Assembly (NCBI GenBank): GCA_016714605.1
Contig: JADKDL010000020.1
Location: 13,303-77,302 of the forward strand
DNA from: Bacteroidales bacterium
Lineage (GTDB): Bacteria > Bacteroidota > Bacteroidia > Bacteroidales > UBA1715
Direction: 5' to 3'
Length of the DNA: 64,000 nt
Shown here: piece after piece, positions 1 to 10,400 of the stretch
Numbering within the stretch: position 1 is the stretch's first letter
Layout of the letters: each line of letters begins with the position of its first letter
Program-made: the position numbers and the translations under genes
The notes under the pieces: generated by a model
Databases searched by the model: none
The model's input: only the letters and a program-made list of their open reading frames with translations
What the model was told of the DNA's origin: nothing

Positions 1-942
1 TGAATAGTCTGTTTCATAATCAATTGCAATTATTGTATTGAGCAAAACTCCATGATTAAATCCAAATTCCCACCCAAATCTTGTTGCAAAATCAGACTTT
101 CCTATCTTATGAAATCCAATATTTCCACCGCCTACGTAAAAATATTTTTTTGCTTTTTCAAAATTTATCGTAAAAATCTGAGGAATTGTATCTCTAAATA
201 CGATAAGTTGTTTTGTTACATTATTTTCATTTTCTAATTTCATTGAATTTGGTTTAAATCTACTAAACGTAGGTTTCCAACTGTCAGGATATTCAACTAT
301 TATTTCAATTTCACCAACACTTTTCCATGTTTCAATTGGGGTAATCAAATAATGAAATATTTCATCGTCTTTACTAATTTGTTTATTCAAAAATGGATGT
401 TTTGCATAAATTGCCGAAGTAGTCATTCCATACCAAATTTGAGTTGGCTCTAAAATTATTTCGCCAGTTACTTTTAATATGTTGTTTTGATGAGGAGTAT
501 AATTAAATTTTAAACCCTCTTTTATCAGATTACTCCAATCGGACCAAACAGCATCATGATTTCGTTTTTGAGTTTCTCTAAATATTAAATCATCAATTTG
601 TTTAAAATTAGAGCTGTCAATTTGTTCGTTTACATGTAAATCGTTAAAAAACACTTGAATATTATTTGCTCGTAGTCCATAAAATATTCCATTTACTGGA
701 ACTATTTGATTTGTATCACAGTGTAAATAATAAATTGCCGTAAACGAACACACTTTCTTATTGTCTCTTTCGTAAAATTTTAAAAATAAATATTCCTTAG
801 AAACAGAAATATTTGTCAATTGCCAAACTATCGGGTCTCCAATTAATCCAGGTTTCATTGTTGCACCGCCTACATTTGCATTTGATTTAGCACTTATCAA
901 AAACAATATACTTATTATCAATATTTTAATTTCATTTCTCAT
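1..942 (-). CDS. Secreted hypothetical protein, 3' part off the window edge
   Basis: An open frame of 314 codons runs from an ATG at 942 to position 1 with no stop, so the gene continues beyond the window. The N-terminus (MRNEIKILIISILFLISAKS) is a typical signal peptide. The mature part begins NVGGATMKPGLIGDP and is rich in beta-strand-like segments. The last ~60 residues (for example FYVGGGNIGFHKIG, then RFGWEFGFNHG) have alternating aromatic and glycine residues, as in outer-membrane beta-barrel strands. I do not recognise a family and assign no function. The coding strand is supported by uninterrupted length and the signal peptide. The short plus-strand frame overlapping it (52-237) has no such features. 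Confidence 0.72.
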   Translation of the reverse strand, partial: MRNEIKILIISILFLISAKSNANVGGATMKPGLIGDPIVWQLTNISVSKEYLFLKFYERDNKKVCSFTAIYYLHCDTNQIVPVNGIFYGLRANNIQVFFNDLHVNEQIDSSNFKQIDDLIFRETQKRNHDAVWSDWSNLIKEGLKFNYTPHQNNILKVTGEIILEPTQIWYGMTTSAIYAKHPFLNKQISKDDEIFHYLITPIETWKSVGEIEIIVEYPDSWKPTFSRFKPNSMKLENENNVTKQLIVFRDTIPQIFTINFEKAKKYFYVGGGNIGFHKIGKSDFATRFGWEFGFNHGVLLNTIIAIDYETDYS

Positions 943-1412
943 TGTTTTGTTTATTAACTATTAACATCCCTACATCCGCCACTAATTCCTTTTAACTACG
1001 AATATATCTATGTAAATCTATATTTGAAAATTCTATTATTCAAATATCCAAAAAAATATGATTATGCAATAATTACAAAAAACAAAACCCTCAAATAGCT
1101 CCTTCTCATCTTGCAATTTCCGAGAGTGAAAATAAATATAATTACTCAAAATGAAGTGGTTAAGATGTAGAAAGTTTTAAACAGATTACATACTCAGTTA
1201 CCACGTAATCTATATATGCTTTAAAAAATTATCGAGTAGTCTGACTAATTATAAAAAACATAACCAAATGAAAATCTTTTATATTCTTAACAATATTTCA
1301 AAAAAAAAATTATAATATTATATTACTTTTCAACACATATTTAATAGGGTTCTATATTGTGATTGAGAAAGTTAAAAATGTTTTTATTGAGCCCTCTTCT
1401 ATAACCTCTAGC
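943..1412. other. Divergent intergenic region, no gene seen
   Basis: AT-rich spacer between two divergently transcribed secreted-protein genes; it must hold both promoters. I see no convincing hairpin, repeat or RNA gene. A GTG at 1359 opens the downstream frame, but I place the real start at 1413. Confidence 0.5.
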
Positions 1413-4400
1413 ATGATAAATCATTTATTTTCAAAGGTAGTATTATTTCTACTTATGTTTGTTTCTTGTAATATATCATTACTTGCCCAAAAATGTATAG
1501 ACCTTGGTGTTGGTATAGGTTTGGATAATGGCGAATATGCTCTTATCGACTATTTCAAGAATAACCAACGCTGGGAAGTTGCCGATAATACCGGAAAGCA
1601 ATGGTATGGTTGTGCTGATATGAATGAATTCAAGGTGGTGAATGGTTCATATTACCACTACGACACCGATTGGAGTTGTGATGTCAATAATGATGCTTGG
1701 GGCGAACCTTGGGATGATACATATATTTCTTATTGGGATATGATGGTTGATCAAGGAAAGATTAGACCCGATGGTTACCCAACTCAAATACCAAATTCTG
1801 TCTATAGGTATCACACAAAGGCGGAAGATCCAGCACAAGGTGTAAATACATCTCAGGTTGTTAATATCACTCAGTTTACTCGTCGCATGTATTTCCCGCA
1901 AGGTTTGCCGCATTCTGGGTGGGTGCTAAAATGGGAGGGAACTGGAACAATAAATTTCCAGGGACTAGAAAATGTGGTTGCCGATGCAGGCACAACGTCT
2001 CAACAAACCGGTGGAAGCTGGTATCCTGCTGGATATACATTTTCGGGCAATGATTATACTTTTACCTCAAATGGTAATGGAAGGGTTGTAACCGATTTGT
2101 ACTGGATGATTCATGGTTGGGTATTGGAAATAGTGGAATCTGACCCAAATGATCCGATTAGAAACGTGGTTATGTTGTTTCCTGGTTTGGAGGATGAATA
2201 TGATGCTGGTCAGAAATTTAATCCGCAATATGTTGAGCGAATGAGTCAATTTAATTCGCTCAGGTATATGGGGTATCTTAATTCAAATGGAATTGAAAGT
2301 AGACGGGTAATGGCCGATTGCAACCCCTTTCGTTATACAGACATGCTCTCTTGGCTCCGATGGGAGGAACGTACTGGTGAAAACTGGTACTGTCTCAATA
2401 ATGGTAATGGAGGAAGCTACGAATATATTATAGAGTTATCGAACCTCACAAAAACCGACCCTTGGGTAAATATTCCTTATTGTGCCGACGAAAAATATAC
2501 CGATAGTTTGGTTCAGCTTTTTATGGAGAAGCTTGATCCCGATTTGACGCTGTATGTCGAAGTGGGGAATGAATTGTGGAATTTCGCTCCCGAATTTGAC
2601 GGATTCTTCTGGCAAGCTGCTGTACGTGTTACTGAATATCCGGGCTTGGGCGATTTTGAAGCACATGGGGCACATATAAACCGTATTTTCCAAAGGGTTG
2701 GAGAAGTTGCCGGAGCTCAAAACCTCTCTCGAATTGTGAGAGTGTTTGCTGGCTGGCCTCGCTATACCGATGTAAACAACCGAACACTTAATTACATAAA
2801 TCGTGATAATTGGGATGCTTTTGCAACAACATGGTATTTCAATCTTACTCAGTCTGCCGATGGCGACGGATGTGTCGACCCAGCAACGGGAACAAACTGG
2901 CGATCGACCCTTTACAACTGGTGGCAAGCTAATCAAACCAATCAGATTGGGTTTAATACAATGTATCGTGACTGTTTGTTGAACCAATTTCGCTGTACTG
3001 GAGGTTTTGCCAATAATTCTGATGTGGTATTAGCAAATTACTACGACAAGTATGTTGTGTGTTACGAGGGTGGAAATCATACGATGTATGGTTGCACCAA
3101 TGGTCCTACTGGAGGAGCTCTCGATGGTGAGCTGAATTTTGATAATCCTACCTATCCCGACTACATTACCGATAATGGATTTGTAAATGCTATTGCTGTT
3201 GCCGATGAGTCGGAGCAAATGGCTGAGGTCTATGAGGAGGTTATCGATAGTTTGCAATCTGCTGGCGTAAAATTGGCGAACCATCTTTCGTTTGCCGGAT
3301 CATCATCATGTTATGGTGTTTGGTCGTTTATTCAACCACGCGACCTACTCGACCCGCTACCAGATTTATTAGCAAAATACCCAAAATTTAGAGTATTCTC
3401 AGACAGAATAAAATCGAGCAATTGTACGCAATTGGAAATTGTGCTTGAGGCAGACTCCGTTGGTGCGGGATTGTCTATAATGCTCGATGGTTTCAATGAT
3501 TATGTTCAGCCGACAATGACTAATTTGCCCAATGAAACAGCGAATTATAGTTTTGAAACGTGGATTAAACCAACGGTGTCTGATAAGGAACAAAGTATTT
3601 TTGCACTGTCTAATTCTGTTGGAACATCGGCTCTTAATCTTCTCAGAATACGAGAAGATAATAAACTCGTTTGGGAAATTTTTAATAATGGTGTTTCTGT
3701 CATGAAACTCGTTGGGAATACTATTGTAAAAGATACTTGGAATCAGGTGGCTGTTACCAAAAATGCCAACAGGTACAGTTTATATCTTAACGGAACTATT
3801 GTAGCAAGTATAAATGCAACGCTGCCTTCTTTGCCAAAAAATGTTTTCACTATCGGGGCTTCATTAAGCAATGCAACTGGCATGTACTTTTGTGGAGAAA
3901 TTGATGAATTCCGCTATTGGTCTGTGGCAAGATCTCAGGATGAAATAAGAGACTTTATGTGTAAAAAGATACCAAATTCTTATACATCATTTTCAAATCT
4001 AAGAGCCTATTATCGCTTCGATTCTCCCGATTATATTAATGCCGGAGTATTTGACCGAGCTAGTAAATCTATAACAGCTCAACTCAAAAATATTTCTATC
4101 ACAGCACGATCTCGGTATGCTGTTTCTGGTGCTGCACTTGGCGATGAAAGTGTCTATCTATATCCTTCATCGTGGACAGATATAAGCCTCTCGCTCCGTC
4201 ATCCCGATGGCGACATGTTTGCGGTGAGCAATCTTGGTAGCGGCACACCCGATGGTGTGCATGTATATCTGATAAACAACACCCCTTACTATCACGATGT
4301 TCCAGAATATTATCTTGGCATTGATACTAACCGAACCTACGGAGTATATACAACCAACGGAACAAATGCAAATTACGATATACATTATGAATATCAGTCC

Positions 4401-7400
4401 AACCCCTTTGCCCTATCAGGGATAAGCGAAGGAAACAACCGTTTGCTTGGCAGGGAACATTATGGATCAGAATTCTGGCAACATGCCGGAGCGCTGCAAC
4501 GTTTAGTATCGAAAAGTCTGGACGTAAATTGTAAAGAACAATACCGCGGAGAATATTGTCTGGCTTATCGTCAAGCTGAAACCCCGGTACGTCCGGGTTC
4601 GGGTATGGCTTTACGCAATGCACAAGTACCATCGGGAAACATAGACGGAAAGATTTTATATCTTGATTTGCACGACTACACTGTATCTTTCTGGGCACAA
4701 GGTTGGGGCGAGGTATTCAATTTTACGGGTAAATATAGCGAAAATGAACAGAAGTTTTCCATCGGTCCTGAATGGGAACATGGACTAGGTTGTAGTATGA
4801 GAACTTCATACAACTGGGGTAATACGCAATATATAACGCCAAATTCGAGAATTGCAACAGATGATGAATGGAAACACTACACCGTAACCAGAAAAGGAAC
4901 AAAAATTACAATATTCATTAATGGAATAGAGGCTGCCAGTGGTAATATTCTTGATGCTTACACGATAAATGAAATGCATCTTTTCAACGATCCGCAATGG
5001 CAAACAGGCAATTATCCGGACGGACATTGTGGTCTTACAATAGATGAATTACAAGTTTGGGATATGGCTCTGGATCAGGCTACCATCCGTGATTGGATGT
5101 GCAAGAAGGTTACCGAAGCCCATCCTTATGAGTGTGAACATCTGGTACTTTATTTCAATTTTGATGAAGGCAATGGTTCTGTGCTTGAAGACAAACGTGG
5201 TTCATCTGATATTGTATTGACAACCGATGGTTCCGGCTTCCAATGGGTGCGTTCGGGGGCTGCAATTGGCAATGAGAGTGTTCACGATTATCTGAGTCCT
5301 GAGAATATTCAGATGATACATCCAAATGGTGATATTCTAACAGCAAATCGTACTAGTGGTAGTTCAACAGGTATTCATCTCTACAGAATTGACAATATGC
5401 CTCCAGTTACTGCATCAACGAGCAGTGCTTCAATTGTGAATATTGACTCTACTCGATACTGGGGTATGTATGTTGTGGATAACTATGGCGTTGTTAATCA
5501 GCAAACAGTTATTTATAATTACGAAAATAATACACAGATAAATCTTGCAGAGGAAGCGAATCTTAGATTACTAAGCCGATTCGATAATGCCGCAAGTCCG
5601 TGGTTGGCAAATCTAACCACGCTTCCGAATGCGAGCTCCAATACAATTCAGCTTACAAATCAGGCTAAGGGAGAATATGTAATTGGAGCTACAACTACCT
5701 CGGCTCTAAACGATTATCTTGCTCCTGAAAACCCTGTTTTTATAACCGAAACATCCGATACCAACAGAACCAGTTTTTGTGGAAACGAAACCAATCTTAT
5801 TTTTACTGTCACACCAGATAGCACCGCTACAAATTATGTGTGGATAGTTCCCCAATTCTTAAATGGATATTCAAATTCAAATACAATTATTGTCAATAGT
5901 AGCTACTCTGGTAAAACGATAATAAACACCACAATTGCTGTTGCTGCTACAAACAGCTATGGTAGTAGTGATACCGTTTTTTATCCAATACAAATAGTTC
6001 CCGCTCCAACACGTGCCGATGCTGGTCCGGATATAATTCTTTTACCACCTCAAACATCTGTGGTGCTTGACGGAAACCTGCCACTGCTCACTGAAACTGG
6101 TAGCTGGACTGTTTCGTCAGGTAATGTGAGTTTTACTAATAATGAAAATCCAAATACTTCGGTAAACAATATTATAGTTGGTGAGAATATATTGCAATGG
6201 AGCATAAGTAACGGTGTTTGTCCGGCTTCAATAGATTCAATGCGGTTGAATTATGCTCCGTCACCTTCTGATATTATTATGGCAGATGGAAAAGTCCTTA
6301 GATTGGCTTATTGCGAAGGACAACAGATAACTATAAAGGCTGTACCTCAAGAGGATGTAAGTCCAGATTCATACCTATGGACAATGCCAAGTGGTATGCA
6401 ACTCGTATCGCAAAATGGCGATGAAGCAACTATTCTTATTGGGAACGGTTATGGTGGTGCAATATCTGTAGCTGCTGTATATAACGGAATTGCTTCTCCA
6501 GCTTTTGTGAGTGCTGCAATTGGTATTAGTCCTGTTCCCGAAAAACCCGTTTTTGTTGATACACCTTCGGTATTGTGCTTGAATGTGGATCAACTCATAG
6601 CGATTCAATACACTGCCGATAAGGATTCTGTTGTATGGACAATGCCTTTTGGTGTTTATCCTACTGTATTTCCAAAATCAACGACCGAGTCTATTGAGGT
6701 GCAAGGCATTCTTGAGGTAAGTGGCTATATAAAAGCACAGGCATATTACAATGCTTGTACTTCGGTAAACTCCGCAGATAGCATTTTGGTTCAAGTACGA
6801 CCTGCTCCTGCAAAACCTATGCTCTACCTCGGAACCGATGGCGGTACTGCCGATGCAATTTGCAACAATGATAATGCAATACTTTGGGTTCGGAATTATG
6901 ATCCGTCAGTGCAATACGAATGGCAATGGCAAACAACGGTTGACCATATTCGATATTTTGGTGATAATAATAATGGTGCCGAATTTACTTTTGGTAATGA
7001 AAATTCTAATGTCTATGTGCGTTCTGTAACTAATGCAGTGGGATGTAATACCAGTGAATGGTATGAATTCTATGGTTGGGCAAGAGATTTTAATCCAGAA
7101 GAGATTACGAACCTTCAAATCACAAATCCCGTTGCACAAAATGCGTTGAATCTAACCGTTGGTCAAACATACACATTTACGGTAACTGGAACTGGCAATC
7201 TGTATTATTGGAATTTGCCAAACGGTTTTGAAATGGTGAATGATGGAGATATTTATGATGAGGTTAATCAAATACGAGTGATTGCTTCGGCAGCTGGAAC
7301 CCTAGAAGTATTTCCAATTACACAGATGGGGTGTGCGGGCAATGCTTATGAGCTTAGAATTGCGGTTTCTGGTGCTTTATTCCCTCCCGAATATGTGTCG

Positions 7401-10400
7401 GGCAATACAACTATATGTCAATCAACCAACCTTAACATCACTGTTAGTAATGTTGGTGCAACCGAATATGTGTGGACACTTCCCGACGGTACCGAATTTG
7501 TTACTGCTGTTCCTGTTTTAAACCAGATTATCAATAATGCACAATCGGGGATATTGAGAGTTTTTGCACGTACTGGAACAAATGTAAGTACAGCTTTGGA
7601 GATTAATATATGGATAAATGCTGTTGCTTTGAGCTCCACTGGGTTTGTAGACCAGTACAACAACCCGATTACTTCTGTTGAGGTCTGTACAAACGATGCA
7701 AATAAACCTATTTATCATCGTTGGTCGAACACGAACAGTTATATATGGGATATTGTAGGTTCTGCTATTCAGTTTGAACCAAGGCATGAACCCGGACATG
7801 ATAATGACAACGACTACGAACTCACAAACCGTACTTCTCCAACAGACACCATGATGCCAATTTCATGGGTAAACTGGCGGTGTCGCAACGACGGATCTGA
7901 TGGTGGATATTTATATGTTACTGCCGTGAATACTTGTGGTGGTGCAGATGTTACCGATTCTATTTATTATTATTGGGCAATTCCAATGAATCAGCAAGTT
8001 CCAGAATTTACATCTGCTCCAACCAGTGCATGTGTGGGAAGTTCTGTTAATTATGAGATAAAGGAAATTCCTTTTGCCCAGCAATATATCTGGCATGTGC
8101 CGGGTGGTTTGCTTGTCGATGATATTGTTACCACCATTCCTTCCCTCACTGCTTCGGTAGTTAATGGTTCCGGTGGTGTTGTTGAGGTATATGCAGTGAG
8201 TGATGTCTGTGGTTTGAGTCAAACCACTACTCAATATTCCGATCCTGTTACCATTCAAGGCGAACCTGTTGGTATTGAATTTATTGATGCTCCAACGGCG
8301 GCTTGCCTTGGTGAAGAACTCACATTCAGCGTAAACGATATTGGTGCAGGAACATATAATTGGATTTTGCCCGAAGGTCTTTCTGCGGTAACGATAGATA
8401 ATGATGATGCTGGAGCTGTTGTATCGGGTAATTGGAATGAGGAAAATGTTCCAAATATGGTAAACGGCAGTGCATTGTCTGCTTCTAATAATAGCACCAC
8501 CAATAGTGTTGTCTTCACACCGGAGATACCAAGAGCTGGATTGTATAAAGTTTGGATTTCATATTTTACCAGTTGGGATACGAGAGCCGACGTACCCGTT
8601 ACAGTTACTCATCGTGATGGCATAAACAATATGTTTGTAAACATGCAAGTTCGCCCCGAAGATGGTATATGGCACGAGTTGGGCGATTTCAATTTCAATC
8701 TTGGTACCAGTGGTTCGGTAAGAATTGCAACAAATGCAAGCGGGGGCAGTCTTTCTGTTGCCGATGCTGTTAAATTCGAACTATTAGGCATGCAAGATGA
8801 CACAACGATTACTATCCCGGTTCGCTCCGCAATGGGTGGTGCAGTCTGTGTTGAAGCGGTTGTTCCGGGCTGTGCTAGTCCTTACCGAATTTGTACCGAT
8901 CCGGTTAATCTCACCGGAGAACTCACAACTCCTGTTTTTGCAACTCAGGAGACTTCTGTTTGTGAAGGCATGGATTATTTATATAGGATTAGCGATATTG
9001 GTGCAGAAGCATACGAGTGGACTTTACCAATAGGAATGAGCATAAATGGTGCTACAGGAACTATTATTACTGGAAGTCGGGAAGTAACGGTTTCTATGCT
9101 TACAAATACTGGTAGTCCTGTGCAAATTGCAGCCAGAGGTATCATTAGTTCTTGTAATATTACTAGCGAAATTGTCTATTCTCAGAATATTAATTTTGAT
9201 GGTGCTGGATGTAAGTTGGCAACACCAGTCTTTATTTTACCAGAAGATACTATTTATGAACCTGAGATTGTGCGGTATTTTATTACCGAGGTCGAGTTTG
9301 CCCAAGAATATGTATGGGTTCTCCCTAATGGAGTGCAGCAAGCTTCTGGCTCTGGAGGTGAAATTACAACTACAGTGAATTATATCGATATTGAAATTGA
9401 TGGTTCCTTGTATGGATTGACAGATCGTCTAAAGGTAGTAGCTAAAGCATCTGTAATTGAGCAAAGCGATACTGCATATACAACGCTTCCGCTTGTGCTT
9501 ATCGAGAATCTGCCGCCTGTGGCACATTTTTCAACTAATGTGAATTCTGTGTGTGCTGGGACTGTTTTGGTCATTACAAACGAAAGCACAAATACCAATG
9601 GTTTATCATATACTTGGAATTTTGGATTGGATGCTTCTCCTGCAAGCTCAACATTATCAACACCGCCAAACGTGAGTTATTCTAGTAGTGGAACAAAAAC
9701 TATTAGTCTTGAACTCAGGAATAGCAGTAATGTTATGGTTGCTTCATATTCACAGGATATTGAGGTACTGCCATTACCAGAAATTGCATCCATAATCATA
9801 CCTCAATCCTGCGATGGTGTTAATTCACAGATAAGCATTAATCTTACTGGTACTGCTCCTTATGTATTGTCTTACAGATTGAATGGTGGAACTTTAGTAA
9901 ATGAAACAATTACTTCAAATACATATACAAGGCAAATTGCTTCAACTGATGAATTATTAATACAAACATTACGAGATAATTCATGTACAGCAACAATTTC
10001 ACAAACAATCGTTGCAGATATTTATCCTGCTTTCACGGCGACAATATCTGGAGATGCAAGCATTTACGAAGGTGAAACTTCAGATTTACAAATTATTTTC
10101 ACTGGAACATCACCTTGGAGTATTACACTTTCTGATGGTCAGACATTCAATAATATAACGTCATCGCCATTATCAATTTCTGTTACAGAAGCTGCAACAT
10201 ACACGATTACAAGCACTTCCGATGCACATTGTGCAGGTCAGTCCCTTGGTTCTGCAACGATTAGTTATATCGGGTTTGAATATGCCGTAATTTCAGGAAA
10301 TGATGAGGTTTGCCCTGGTGAAAACGGAACACTCAGTCTTGCACTTGAAGGGATGGCTCCTTGGAATGTTACCATTGCCGGAGTTGGAGGTCAGGAAACC

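Noticed and set aside
52..237. 61-codon plus-strand frame at the left edge
   Set aside because: It lies inside the 314-codon minus-strand open frame that has a signal peptide; a shadow frame.
1359..1412. GTG-initiated N-terminal extension of the giant protein
   Set aside because: The added 18 residues precede a perfect signal peptide beginning at ATG 1413.
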